Under the pieces are notes generated by a model. The model had not been told where the DNA came from. It ran no database searches and saw only the letters and a list, made by a program, of their open reading frames with translations. A stretch of DNA of 64,000 nucleotides from NCBI GenBank assembly GCA_009760855.2, contig WPIO01000008.1, forward strand, positions 2,765,001 through 2,829,000, read 5' to 3'. The translations under genes were made by a program, and so were the position numbers. Of this stretch, positions 40,384 through 51,735 are shown one piece after another; positions within the stretch are counted from its first letter, which is position 1, and each line of letters starts with the position of its first letter. Origin of the DNA: Cristatella mucedo. Taxonomy: Eukaryota > Bryozoa > Phylactolaemata > Cristatellidae.

Positions 40384-40505
40384 CTCCTTCCAGACACTTC
40401 TAGCGGCCGGGAGAAACGACCGGAAAGGCAGCCATAGATGCCGCATTACGTCAGTCGTTTCTTTTTAAGTCTCCTCTCATTGGTTCCGACCAAGCTAACC
40501 AATCA
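40384..40505 (-). promoter_or_regulatory. Upstream regulatory region of the BAG3-like gene
   Basis: Reading towards the gene: CCAAT boxes (40499-40503, and ATTGG at 40479-40483), a CRE-like TTACGTCA (40446-40453), and a heat-shock element, AGAAGtgtctGGAAG (about 40386-40400). The HSE has perfect GAA-to-GAA spacing and one mismatch in the central TTC. An HSE fits the known HSF1 control of BAG3. Confidence 0.5.
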
Positions 40506-40509
40506 ACGT

Positions 40510-41775
40510 TCGTGTATCGTAGTCGAGGCGTCATTCTTTATGGCCTCGCGGCCATTGACTGAGCCAGGATGGGGGGTGGACGCTGGGCTGACTGAATCGC
40601 AATTCGCATGCTTCCGAATGTCGCTTCGAGCCCGCTCCCCGGTTTTCGCACTGCTTGAGCGCAGGCTTGGCGCTCGTTACATCTGGACGCAAACTCCCGA
40701 CTTCCGCTATTCCTAACTGCGTCCGTTCTTCTTAACTCCGCAAAGCTCGCGTCGGCACTTTTAGGTAGCTGCTGCGCTATCTTCTCCAGAGTCCATTGAC
40801 ATGCACGCGTGTAACGCAGAATGCATGATCTGCGGACAGCAACGCAGAGGATTTTCGCGAATTTGCGGCTCGCAAGCGGCGAAAGAAGAAGAGGAAGAAA
40901 GCTCGCTGTGCGAAGGTTTTCCTCTTTTTCCAGAACGATCCGGCAGTCGGCGGAACGGAATCCTGCAGACAACTTGAAAGTGAAAAAAGCAACGAATTGC
41001 TGCGATCGTCTCGCTGTACGCTAAGTTTCGTACCGGCGTCCGTCGCTAGGAGAGCATTTGATGCAGCGGAACGACGCCGCTCCAGCTCAATACTGTTCTC
41101 TGAGGCGCTACGCAAATTTATTATTATCATTGTCATAATTATTAACGATGCCGCTCGGCTCGGAATTCCGGATAAGTTCGGAAAACCCGCGCCTTGCCGT
41201 GCGCTCGATGCAAGTTGGTTAGCGACGACTTTACGAGACATTTTATCGCTCAATAAAACCATGCTAGACGCAGCGATACTCCGGAAGCTCAATATCCAGC
41301 CTGAACGTTTTTCGCCGCCGAATTCACCTGACTGAAGAAAAGGTTCACTGCGGTGTCCTTTAGAGTTGTGAAGCGCAAGAGAGAGACGCTACACTGGAAT
41401 GCCCGAAATTGTAGACGAACGCTTCTGTCGTACGAAACAGCGTGAGATGGTTACAATATTGCTCGCTGAAATATTCGTCACTGCAAGTAACAGCGACAGC
41501 CGTTGAGGCTCTTTTGTCGCCGTGTGAATTAGACAGTACAATCGGTTAAAGTTTACTTCGGAGTGGTGAAAATATGGAACGCAGGTAATAGCGCATGCTG
41601 CTGCCTCAACAGGTTGAATCTTACACACGCCTTTACCTAACGCCTCCACGTCGTAGACAAGGTATCACCGGCAGGGTCTCAAGTCAAGTGATAAGGTGTT
41701 CGTACTTAAAGTACGGACTGTGACCCTGGTGACCCGGGTGACCTGGGTGACCTGGGTACGAGTCTCGCAGCAGGC
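40510..41775. other. Intergenic DNA with a LINE tail remnant
   Basis: A truncated LINE tail (GTTCTCTGAGGCGCTACGC then (ATT)n) is at 41093-41145. A four-unit GTGACCYGGG decamer repeat is at about 41719-41758. The other open frames show no domain. Confidence 0.5.
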
Positions 41776-41780
41776 ATGGT

Positions 41781-41950
41781 GAGCCGTGATGGCACACTAG
41801 GTAAGGCGGTTGCTTTCACTACCTCAGTCCCGAGGTCGTGGGTTCGATTCCTGTGGTGGGCGATCCTTTATCGCCACTGCAAGCGGTGCGATAGCTATAA
41901 AGGCTCTTCTGTCGCTATACAAAAAAAGGCTGTTTAAGCAGCTAGGATTT
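41781..41950 (+). mobile_element. Family-1 tRNA-derived SINE, near full length
   Basis: GAGCCGTGATGGCACACTAGG (A-box region), GGGTTCGATTCC (B box), then GCAAGCGGTGCGATAGC and CTCTTCTGTCGCTATAC, ending in a TTTATTAA run. A functional tRNA is excluded by the absence of a foldable acceptor stem. Confidence 0.8.
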
Positions 41951-42539
41951 ATTAATGCTGTGTGTTGCACACTGCAAGCGACAGTCGCTTTTCTTCCCGC
42001 CATGTCTACTTATTAAGCGAGAAAGTCCGTCTGTCGCGCGGCAAGATGGCATCCTTCCATCACGCGAAAGATGGCATCCTTCCGTCACGCAGAAAGATGG
42101 CACAGCGTTGTCTTCCGTGACCATTTTATAAATGCTTCGACTAAGACTCAGCGAAGCGAGTCGACCGGCGTCGAGCTCTCTCGTATGAATGAGGTTTGCT
42201 AAGTCAGCCTTGACCTTGACTTCTGTGTTTCGACAGCAGGCTGCATCGCGCATGACTGCGATTTAAACCCCTAAGCGTAGGAAACGTCCCAGCAGCTCTT
42301 AACGCTATTGTACCTGCGGTGTCTTTGCTAGCCAGATTATGACTATCGAAATATTACTCACGGTTCCCGAATGATAATGACCAGGAACCAGTGTGGTCAT
42401 AATCCAATGCTAGTCGGTTTAAAAGCTTGAGTCGAAAAGCTGGCTTCGAGTTGGGCTATGCGTTCAAGCCAGGAGAGATTTGCGCCCAAGGCTGTGCGCC
42501 ATGTTAGATTCGTTGCGCGCCACGGCTGATGCAGGACAC

Positions 42540-42592
42540 GTGCACCCTATATAGCTATATACATATATAGATAGCTATATATATATATATAG

Positions 42593-42656
<64 letters not shown>

Positions 42657-42657
42657 C
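42540..42657. repeat. (TA)n microsatellite with AGCTATATA units
   Basis: Long TA tract with interspersed AGC units, directly left of a longer dispersed repeat (42660-43240). Confidence 0.95.
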
Positions 42658-42659
42658 TA

Positions 42660-43240
42660 TATAGTGGAGGTGCTGGGAAATAGCACCTTACAATACCCTC
42701 GTGTAATGCGAGTTTATTTTGCCTTGCCATCCAAACACTTAAGCGAACTGGCGTCTTCACACTGCGATTTGTGCATTTTTGTTAAGAACCACATCCCGAA
42801 AGCTCGGCGAGGCCCTCCTGGAGTCCTTGACATCCAGTCTCCGAGCGGAACTTACGAATAATAAACAAGCGGCCAAAAGCACTCTCCTGCAGGTCCATGT
42901 CCTCACCGATAGCGGCGGCAGCAGCAGCGGCAGCAGCTGCATCATTTAAAAAAAAAAGTTAAAAAGCAATTAGAAAATTCCACCGAGGCCACTCAAGCTT
43001 CTTCGCTGCCGGCACTCTATAGCTCAGTATGATACGGTAACTGCTTGATAAGATGCGTCGTGCTGTGCGACCACGGTGGCGATATTACCATCATGGAAAC
43101 CCCGATCTGTCACAAAAGACCTTTCTTTGCAAGGGCAAAGCGCAATGATTGCACATCGAAAACTGAACTCTTCGAGTATTTCCCGTCAGAACGGTATAGG
43201 CAGGGCCACCACCCGCACGGATCAAGCTGAAGCAGGACTA
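42660..43240 (+). repeat. Dispersed ~560 bp repeat, copy 1
   Basis: It aligns with 51735-52290 along its length. Shared marks: GGCGAGGCC..CTGGAGTCC/CGAGTCCTGGACATCC, CAGGTCCATGTCC, GATAGCGGC, TAGCTCAGTRTGATRCGGTAACTGCTTG. Nature unknown; no terminal repeats seen. Confidence 0.7.
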
Positions 43241-43599
43241 GTGATGCTAACCCCTAGCTCTGCCTCCCTCCCCCCTCCGGTTCGAGCCCCCCCCCCCTCT
43301 CGGCAGAGAATGCCCACGCGGACGTGCGGCATGGCTTTCAGGGGATGTTTCCTGGAAAGTTTCCTCGCAAGTGCGGCAGGCTCTCTCTTCGCGTTGGCGG
43401 TAGGGTTGTTTCGGGAGGAGGGCCGGGCTACTAGAGCGGCTATGGGGTGCAGCAGAGATAGTAGTAGTGTAGAATGCTTGATTCACTAATAAATTATGCC
43501 ATTTTAAAATTACTCTTAAAATAAGTTAAGATTTTCAGGGCATTTTAACGTATTTTTTTAAGTAAAACTAGTGCTGTGAATAAATAAATAAATCCTAGC

Positions 43600-43765
43600 T
43601 GATTAAACAGCCTCTTTTTGTATAGCGACAGAAGAGCCTTTACGGCTATCGCCACCGCTTGCAGTGGTGATAAAGGATCGCCCACCGCAGGAATCGAACC
43701 CACGACCTCGGGACCGAGGTCGTGAAAGCAACCGCCTTACCTAGTGTGCCATCACGGCTCACCAC
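43600..43765 (-). mobile_element. Family-1 SINE, full length, minus strand
   Basis: The reverse complement gives the clearest family sequence: GAGCCGTGATGGCACACTAG, GGGTTCGATTCCTGC, the body and an AATAAATAAATA-type tail at 43578-43598. Confidence 0.85.
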
Positions 43766-43799
43766 TGTAGTGCCTGCACTACATCAAGCTCCTGAGGTC

Positions 43800-45170
43800 C
43801 GGTCATTTTGTCCGCAGACTCGGAGCAGCCAACGAAGTGTGATTTAAAGCAATTTGACGATCAGGTTGAACTGCGGGTGCCCAAGCCGTACTCTTGTGCA
43901 TGAGTTTACAAAAATCGGCAAACTGACTGGAGACAAAGTGCGGCGACATTCAGAATCAATTCCAGCTTGCCAACAGGCGAGCCGGTAAACATTCTGGATC
44001 AATATTTGGGCGCGGGGCGAGGAGTTGGAGATTATCGCGGAATAAGGCAAAGTTCGCTGGAATAAAACATTATAAATTGTTTTAAAGCTCGTTTTATTTA
44101 TTTTTAAATGCTGGCGATTCATCCGCGAATTTAAAAAACGAAACACTAAGCTGAGGATGTTAGATTGGGCTTTAAATGCTACTCGAGCGGATCACCTCCG
44201 GCGAGCATTTTCGTGTGCGGTTCCTTGACGGGGCAGATTTGTTTGTATGTTTATTTTATTTTTTATTCTTTATTTGTTTTTATGAAGGAATGATCATTTC
44301 TTCGATGCCCTACAGACGCCATTTTTAGTCTACTGCTCTCAACAGGAGGATTACGTCTCAGCACATTACGGAATGATGCGCCCTCGGCGCCGACGTTTCG
44401 TTCTTCGAGCGGAAAATAACAACCGTTTTAGAGGGTCACAGAGCCCTTCCGGTGGTGCCCCTTCATTTCCCAGACATACCGTAGTCCATGTCCAGAAGAT
44501 GACGGACTTTTTTCCAAGAAGCCGTCGCATTTTTTCAAGGTAAGGGTCTCTAATGGTGTCTGCCGGAGTTCCACCTTTGACGAGCCAAAAAAGAGGCGGG
44601 TCCCCAGAAAGAGCTGTCGCGTCTAGAAGGGGGGCTATCGAATGGCATTCGTCGCGGGGCGATCATTCGGCGCTCTAGCACCCCGTCGGACGCGACGGCC
44701 AAGTGCTAACAGAACCATCCGGTTAGGGAGGTAACTCCTGAAGCCGGCGTCTGCTTGTCGTGGCGCCTAAATCGTGCGTCGCGCTACGCCGGGACGCTTT
44801 AGATCTTTCAGCAGCTTCATGTTTGCAGCGCGTGCATCGAGCTCCTAGTAGTCACGCCAGCGTCGCCGTCGACTAGCTTCGGCCTCGGCCTATTTGCGGC
44901 TTCATTGGGCGATAGGCAAGCACTTCGCCGACAATGCGTTTCAGCACACCAGAGGTCACGTGCAGGATGATAACAATGGGGCAAACAACGCAAGCTGCCG
45001 TAATCGTATAAGCCTCCTATAACTCTCGATGGCTTGCATTTATGCCGAGCAGTGCCGTGCACCAGACCGATGCACGGTGTGCGTATGAGACCGAGTGCAC
45101 GATCTGTGTGCATCCACCCGCCGAGACAGAAGCTATGCTGTAATTGAGTGATACCACTCACCATTCAATC
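43800..45170. other. Intergenic DNA, no gene recognised
   Basis: Mostly unique sequence. Open frames up to about 115 codons have no recognisable domain. Confidence 0.45.
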
Positions 45171-45262
45171 GCGTTTCCCTTTGCAGCAAGTGTAAAGCGC
45201 CTAGAAAGAGATTGAGTTCTCCGAGGGCGTTTTATCATTAGTGCATTATTATTATCATTACA
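45170..45262 (+). mobile_element. LINE 3' tail, plus strand
   Basis: TTTGCAGCAAGTGTAAAGCGCC, the stem-loop AAAGCGCCTAGAAAGAG..TTCTCCGAGGGCGTTTT and (ATT)n. Confidence 0.8.
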
Positions 45263-45320
45263 AAGCAAGACGCGAGCGATTGAAAAGCGAGTGCGCGATG
45301 TGCCGCCGCAAGGTCCGAAG

Positions 45321-45372
45321 CATTCCGTTCGCATTCCGTTCGCATTCCGTTCGCATTCCGTTCGCATTCCGC
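45321..45372. repeat. 11-bp tandem repeat (TTCGCATTCCG), five units
   Basis: Perfect head-to-tail units that create repetitive open frames on both strands. A minisatellite. Confidence 0.9.
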
Positions 45373-45639
45373 AGCGCTACGTTCGAAAGTGAGTCGCAGG
45401 AGAGACGGACTCCCGACTCTCGCGACGCGACTCTCGGCCTCGGTCATGCGACCAGTGGCTACGCGCCATTCGCACTGTCCGCCTTGCCGACGGTCTGAGC
45501 GGCGGACGCTGCTCTATCTCGGCCTGTTCGAGCTTTCAGTTCCATCTCAGGCGGCGGCGGCGGCGGCGGCGCTCTCGGCATGTTCGAGGGGGCAGCGAGG
45601 CGACCGCGTGCGCGCCGCCGCGTTGCTCCGCGATGGCGC

Positions 45640-45795
45640 GCAATAGGAAAGGCGGTTGCTATTCACGACCTCGGTCCTGAAGTCGTGCGTATCGTGCAGC
45701 GAGCGATCCTTTAGCGAGCCACTGCAAGCGGCGGCGATAGCCGTAAGAGGCTCTTCTGTCGCTATGCAAAAGAGGCTGTCAAATCATCGCGTGTT
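45640..45795 (+). mobile_element. Family-1 SINE, diverged
   Basis: The head is degraded (AGGAAAGGCGGTTGCT, B box mutated); the body GCAAGCGGCGGCGATAGCC and the end GAGGCTGTCAAATCA are clear. Confidence 0.7.
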
Positions 45796-46129
45796 GTTTT
45801 TTGCACAGCGGCGGCGAACTCCGTCTGCTCAGTTCCGCTCGCTTCTCACCCAGCTCGTGCGGCGTTCGTCTCTAGCTAGCGCAGCAGCATTAAGTTGTGG
45901 CCTTGCGTGCGATCAGTTGTCAGCTTGGTGCCTTTACCCGCGCGCGCGCGCAAGCTTCTAGCGTCAGTTTGCTGAGCAGACGACGCAAGTGTACTCCAGA
46001 CAGAGGCGGTCCCCTCAACTCTCCCACACTCAATTCTTTCCACCCTCCCAACTCACCCACGGGGCGGTGGAGAAAAAAGACCCAATCGGGAGTGATACCG
46101 AAACGTCGGCCTGATCATGACTGACGTTC

Positions 46130-47278
46130 ATTATTCGCGGTTACTGAATTATACAGGCCTGGAAGCTGGTTAGGCGACAACGTACGGTCGCGGCAGCTTA
46201 AAAGCCGAAGCCGTGTACGAGGCAGTCATCTGTGCTCTAGCAGTCGCGCCTAAGCGCTTGAGCCGCGTTGCGCTCCAAGCTACGAGCCGTACGACAGCAG
46301 TTGAGCGCCGCCATTGTACGTCGCGGCCGCCGTCGAACCCGCGCGTAACCCTCCGTTACTTTAAAGTCTCTGAAGCTGCGGATCCGCACTAGTTGTGTAG
46401 CCATGCGCGGGCGCTCTTCGTCGCTGCTGGGTTCCGCTACTGCGGGGCGTGGCTGCGTTCGCTGGCGCTGCACCTACCAGTCGCCAGCCTCCTCGATACC
46501 AGGTTCGCGCGTCGCCGGCAATCGTCGCGAATCGGCTGACACTAGTAGCGCCGCTGCGAACGCTACGATTGCTGCCCGAGTTCTGTCCGGACGTGGAAGT
46601 CCGCGCGTCCCTCGACGTCCCTCCTCGCCGATTTGACGGGCGAGCGGCGTCAGGAAGTGGGCGAACGAACGAAACTGCCGCCGCAGACGCGAGGGGTCCG
46701 CGTCCGCCGCCGCCGCCGCCGTCGTCGCCGCCGCGACGCTCTTCGCGCCGCCGCCGCGAACGCGCGCCCGAGACGCCGAGCCCCGCCATCGCGAGTCTAG
46801 CCGCGCGTCCGGTCGCGCCGCCAGGAAGGATTGCCGGCGGCGGCGGCGGCGGCAGCCGACGGGAAGCCCAGAAAGCCCGCCGGCGACGATGCGCCGACGA
46901 TTCAGCGGCCGACGTCCCCCGCCCCCGCTCGCCCCGCCACTGAAACCGAGCAGTCGGAGCCGGATCCTCGTCCCCATAGATACTCGTAGCGTGTCAGGGC
47001 GCATCCGACCGGTGCGCGTAAAACGGTACACCCCGCCCAAACGCACAGGACTTTCCCGTCGGCCCAAAATGGCTGCAGGTCAACGTTTCGCAGCTGGGGG
47101 TTCCCGTCCCTCCCCCGCCACCCCGCGTGCGCGGGCGTGCGCCGGAGGCGTTAGCCCGTACGTACATAACCGCCGCTTCGGTCGCTAGGCGGTCGCGCCG
47201 CGCATCTTACTCTCGCCACTTAGTCCCGACTAGTGCCGAAGCGGCCTGTCGCTGCGAGTCGCCTGACGCCCGCGAGCC
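46130..47278. promoter_or_regulatory. CpG-rich region upstream of the DUF5662 gene
   Basis: Very GC- and CpG-dense, so several long frames stay open by composition alone on both strands. I see no TATA box. AAAATGGCTGC at about 47067 is a YY1/initiator-like site. Likely the promoter and 5' UTR of the gene at 47279. Confidence 0.4.
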
Positions 47279-47896
47279 ATGGCCGCCTTCGCCTCGTCCT
47301 GTCTCGAACCTAGCGGCGGCAGCTGCGGCGGCGACTGCTGCTGCCGCTGCGCCTGCGCGAGCTCGCCGTCGCCGCGGGACCTCGAGGAGTTCGAGCGGCT
47401 GACGGACGTTCACCGGAGGCTGGTCGTCAAGCTAGGCGCGGCCGTCTACCCGGAGCTGGAACTCGCCGGCCACGACGCGAGCAAGTACAGCGAGCCTGAG
47501 CGCGGCGCCTACGCCGTCAAGTTCGTCCAGAAGCGGCCGGACGAGGAGAACCCCGGATGGGCGGAAGCGCTGCTGCACCACTACGAGCACAACGCGCACC
47601 ACCCGCAGCACTGGGCAGCGCGCGGCGGCCGCATGCCCGAGCCGTACCTGCGCGAGAGCGTCGTCGACATGGTGGCCGCCTACGTGCAGTACCAACTGCT
47701 CGCCGACGACTTCGCCGTGCTCGACTACGCCTGGTTCGCCGCCATCGACGAACAGTATCTGGCGCGGTACAGCGCGGGCGACCGCGACCGCGTGCGAGCC
47801 GAGCTGCGACGGCTAGCCGCGCTCGGCGTCGGCGGTCGTCAGAGCGAGCTGCCGGCGGCGGCGACGGCGTCGCCGCGATGCAGCCGACGGCCGTGA
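47279..47896 (+). CDS. DUF5662 family protein, single exon, 205 aa
   Basis: The start GAGCCATGGCC has a strong Kozak context. The N-terminus is Cys/Ser-rich (residues 1-38). The conserved domain follows: GHDASKYSEPE at about 62-72, then LLHHYEHNAHHPQHW at about 98-112, then LRESVVDMVAAYVQY at about 124-138. The HDxSKxS and HHYxHNxHHPxHW motifs are the signature of the DUF5662 family found in bacteria, phages and some eukaryotes. Clustered His and Asp suggest a metal site, but the activity is unknown. The C-terminal 25 residues are low complexity. GC-rich codon use matches neighbouring host genes, so there is no sign of recent transfer. Two hairpins follow the stop. Confidence 0.8.
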   Translation: MAAFASSCLEPSGGSCGGDCCCRCACASSPSPRDLEEFERLTDVHRRLVVKLGAAVYPELELAGHDASKYSEPERGAYAVKFVQKRPDEENPGWAEALLHHYEHNAHHPQHWAARGGRMPEPYLRESVVDMVAAYVQYQLLADDFAVLDYAWFAAIDEQYLARYSAGDRDRVRAELRRLAALGVGGRQSELPAAATASPRCSRRP

Positions 47897-47901
47897 CCTA
47901 C

Positions 47902-47949
47902 CTTACAGCAGCCACCTGCCGGCCCCGCGCGGCAGGTGGCAGCTGTAAG
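47902..47949 (+). other. Hairpin 1 in the 3' flank of the DUF5662 gene
   Basis: A 19-bp stem with one mismatch (CTTACAGCAGCCACCTGCC paired with 47931-47949) and a 10-nt GC-rich loop, starting 5 nt after the stop codon. Confidence 0.85.
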
Positions 47950-47983
47950 AACCGTCTAGCGGCGTCTCGCAGCGCCGTCTAGA

Positions 47984-48025
47984 GGTGGCGTCTCGCGGTC
48001 GCGCGCTTTTTCGCGAGACGCCACC
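47984..48025 (+). other. Hairpin 2 in the 3' flank of the DUF5662 gene
   Basis: A perfect 14-bp stem, GGTGGCGTCTCGCG with CGCGAGACGCCACC, and a 14-nt loop. Confidence 0.85.
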
Positions 48026-48029
48026 GGCA

Positions 48030-49190
48030 GCGGCGCTCGTCGATTTGCCTAGTCGGGACGACGAGCAGACGGCGCCAGAAGCTCGCAACGTCTCGCGCGG
48101 TCGGCGCTCGAATTCAGAGGGCGGTAAATAGTAAGCTCAGCAGCCAGCGGCGGCGGCGGCGGCCGCCGGTGCACAGGCTCTGTCCGCGTGCGTCCATCTC
48201 CGCGTCTGTCCACGTGCTTTGCCGGTCTCTGGAGCGCGAGGGAGCGCGAGGCCCGGCTTCTCTAGCATACGTCCGCTCGCTGCGACCCTTGGCTCCTCCA
48301 GCCAGCGGCGCTCTGGCATACGGAGCTGACAGCGCTCGGACAGCGCGCGCGGCGACTCTGTGCGGCGCGATAAGCTCGCACGCAGAGGCGAGTAGGCGAT
48401 AAGGTCGCCCGCGTCATCTTGGCCGAGTGGAGGCGGCGATGTCGTCGAGGAGATTGGCGCCAGCGCGTGCGACATCGAGTGCCTCGACACAGCGAGCCCA
48501 TCTGCCGAGAAATCAGATCCAGAGGACAGTCCTCGGTCGCGGCAAGCCGGGCTTCGGGCCTCGGGTGCTGGCTGCATAACCTGCTAACCTCTTCGAGCCG
48601 TTCGCTGCAAGTAGGATGCTCGCTGCCCGACGGTTTATCGCTAGGAGTCACCGTAGAAGCATGCCGGAGTTCCCCTCGAGGCGTAAGTCTCTCGTCACTT
48701 TTTTATACGCGTCAATCTTACTCGGTAGCCAGGCGACTCAAGAATGGCCAATGAAAAGAGCTAATTGCCGCGCCACTCCCCGCCCTACCACTCTCCACTC
48801 TCCCCCGAGCGTTCCCGCTTGGCGATATCCCGCATCCTCATTTCATCGTGGAGCAGCACGAAACTCTGAAGCAGCGAGAATTTTCCGGAAGACGGAACTT
48901 GACTTGAAATCTTAAAAAGGATTTTGTAAGAGAGCAAGGTCCTTGCAACAGATAGTGAACAGGAGCCGTAGCCTTGCTGGACAATTCGGTTGGAAAAGTG
49001 ACTCATCCATCCATCCATTCATTCATTCATGTGCCAATTGTTACCGCTGTGAATTATGTGGCTGCAGTAGCTGGCTGTGCGACTGCCACGATACAATTAC
49101 TTCTAAGGAGGTGGCCTGCAGCTGCGATGCTTGCCAGCAGCTTGGATTATACGCTCATATTATAGATTATACGCGCCGATCATAAATATA
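48030..49190. other. Intergenic GC-rich DNA
   Basis: GC-rich to about 48600 with frames open by composition. A short ATCC/ATTC tetranucleotide run lies at about 49006-49030. No gene recognised. Confidence 0.4.
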
Positions 49191-49194
49191 AATA

Positions 49195-49340
49195 CTAGCT
49201 GACTTAACAACCCCTTTTTGTATAGCGGCAGAAGAGCCTTGAGCCTATCACCACCGCTTGCAGAGGCAACAAAGAATAGTCCAACTGCAGGATTCAAACC
49301 TTACGTAGTGGGTCGTTTATGGCTCTGCGCTATGATTCGT
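49195..49340 (-). mobile_element. Family-1 SINE, worn
   Basis: TAGCTGACTTAACAACCCC, the GCAGAAGAGCCTT body and a degenerate B box (GGATTCAAACC). Confidence 0.65.
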
Positions 49341-51735
49341 TCGCGCTTTTCCGACTCTCGCGACACGTCCGATGAAGATCCGTCTTTCCGGCGATGTGCA
49401 AGGCCCCTGACGCGGCCACGTGACGACTGAGGCCCGCCGATGCTTCGCGATGGTCCTGGAGAGGGCCAATTGCCGCTAACTCGCGCTTTCTACTTCTTCC
49501 TACTTCCTACTTACTCTTTCCTACTTCTTTCTACTTCCTTCTGCTTCTTCCTACTTCTCGACGATTCAGAATCGGATTTCCGTTACTTGAAACCTCTTGC
49601 TGTCGAGAATCGTAGAGTCTATCTAACTACTTGTGCGATCGTTCCTGAGGAGATTGAAACCTGGTGAAATTGACCTACTTCGCAGCTGAAGTCAGCCAAC
49701 TGCTCGCAGCTCCGACAGTGCTGCGGTTGCTGAATCGGCGAATCATTAAAGTCAATGGATTTGACTGCATCAGTCGATTAGCGGTGATTTAATTGTTCGC
49801 GGAGGTTTGAAGGTCAACTGATTGGTATAAAGTCAGCCTAGCGATCGGCTGAACTTCGTCTGTCACTGAACGTGAGGCATACGACAATCGATTGACGAGA
49901 AGATGCTTAGGATGAGTATTGGGTATCTCGCAATAGCAATCACGTGTGCTTCGGTGGGTGGCGGTTTTCTCCAACTTATTTGCGTTCACTAATCGTGCTC
50001 TAGTTTGAGATCGTTTCTGGTATCTCGTCGGATAGGACTAAAGCTCTCTCGATATTCGCAATACCTCTTCCCGGTGGATAACAGATGAGCTGATTGGATG
50101 CTGTTGTGACGATGTTACAGAAAAGACACCTACAAAGAGCCGCCAGAAGGCGACCGAAAATTCTTGATATTGCGATAGCTCCTTACGACGGGGCAATGTG
50201 AGCAACTCTCGCCTGTCATTGGTCCGTTTGCAATGAATGAGCACTAGCGCTCATTACGGGCTGTGTTTACGGCCGACTAAGTGGCCGACCCGCTGCGCTA
50301 ACGAACCAGGCTGTAGTCTCTTGAACGAGGCAAAATTAACATTGCACGAGAGAGGCAGCGTCTGGATGCAGTTTCAGTTGGCGAACCGAGGCACACGGAA
50401 TGTATATATCAAGAGCATCCGGGCGCGCGCGTCTTAGCACCAGTCGTGCACTAGCGCGAAGAACTCTAGAACTCTCGATGACCTACCGAGCTTGCAAAAC
50501 GGGCTTCTATCGCGGCGCGCGGGCCCTATACGACGACCGTTACCGCGCCAGCAGTTAGAGGAGATCGTGCTGATTGGCGGATAGCCTCCCTTCCTCGCGC
50601 TCTGACCGTGTCCCGTGCTCCGGATGCCAACCGATGCGAGCAGTCTTAACTCTTCACCCAGAGAGAATGACGATTGGGAACCTTCCAGAGAAGCTTTTCC
50701 CGTCTTCCAGCTCTGCCAGCCTCGTGGCAGTAGAGTAGGAAATTTCCTGTCTCCCTTCACTCGAAGCCATGCCGTCACCTCCTCCGCGCTGCCGGCTTCT
50801 CGCCAGATTGCTTAATCTCCTGTTAACCATTGGCAGACTGTAACTCTAATAAAGTTGTTTCGAGGACTCTTTTCAACCTGCAATCCCAATCTTTTCATTC
50901 GTAATGCGATGCTCTCTGGAAATGTTGAAGCTCGCAGCCTCGTTCGCTGGTTCCTCAATTCTAAGGCTGCAGCGTATAATCAAATAAAGAAGTGGTCATC
51001 GACTCAGTCGATGTCCCATCGACCAAGCGGCAGAAGTGCCCTAACGGCAATTGTCCCACTGAACCCAATAAAAAATTGCCGGCCGCAGCACTCGATTCCG
51101 GTTTGGCAATAATGACAAGATGATGCATTGCATTGCGTTGCATGCTTTTCGATTTAAGAATCCAGAATCTCTTTCCATGTAGTTTTCATTTGCTGGAAAT
51201 GAAAGTTGGAATGCATTCGCCTTGTCAGTGGTCCACTGAGATTTGGTGTAGTTTAACACCCGTGTGTAGATGGCTGGCATCTCACAAAACTTCGGCTTCA
51301 GCAGAGGCGTGCCAGGTATTGCATTACCCTTTCTTGTCAAAATTGCGGAAACGTAGTCGGAACAGTACACAAACGCCCCGGGAGCCGCATCGTACCAAAG
51401 TAAAGTGCCTTCCAAACTAAAGTAATTACCGGAGTACCAAGTACTTAATACTAAAGTACCAATCGAAACATTCAAAGCATGTTGAACATTCGAATGAAGA
51501 CTTTTTTATGGATTTCTTATAACGAATTTTACTAACGAATGCTGAGAATCCTTTTGCTCTGCGAGCGACAAGTTGGCACGCTGTGGCGGGATGTAGGATG
51601 TTGTTCGCAGAGACGTTAAATTATGGCATTTAAAATCCTGAAAGTTATGCGTTCAGCGACTGTCATAATCAGCTCATCGATTCTTTGTTCATGAAAGAAA
51701 CTAGATCACGCTGGATGACGTGCATAAGAGTCCGT
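49340..51735. other. Intergenic DNA without recognised gene
   Basis: A polypyrimidine stretch of CTACTTCTTC-like units at about 49490-49560. The remaining frames (up to 144 codons) lack recognisable domains or paralogy within the window. Confidence 0.4.

Noticed and set aside
41781..43765. Candidate tRNA genes (perfect or near-perfect A and B boxes)
   Set aside because: They belong to dispersed SINEs with a long conserved body and no good acceptor stem pairing.
45158..45498. Repetitive ORFs with a RTECERNANGM-like or HSVRIPFAFRS-like repeat
   Set aside because: Produced by the 11-bp minisatellite at 45321-45372.
46237..47188. Several overlapping open frames of up to 197 codons on both strands
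   Set aside because: The region is extremely GC/CpG-rich, stops are rare by composition, and the products are Arg/Ala/Pro low complexity without domains.
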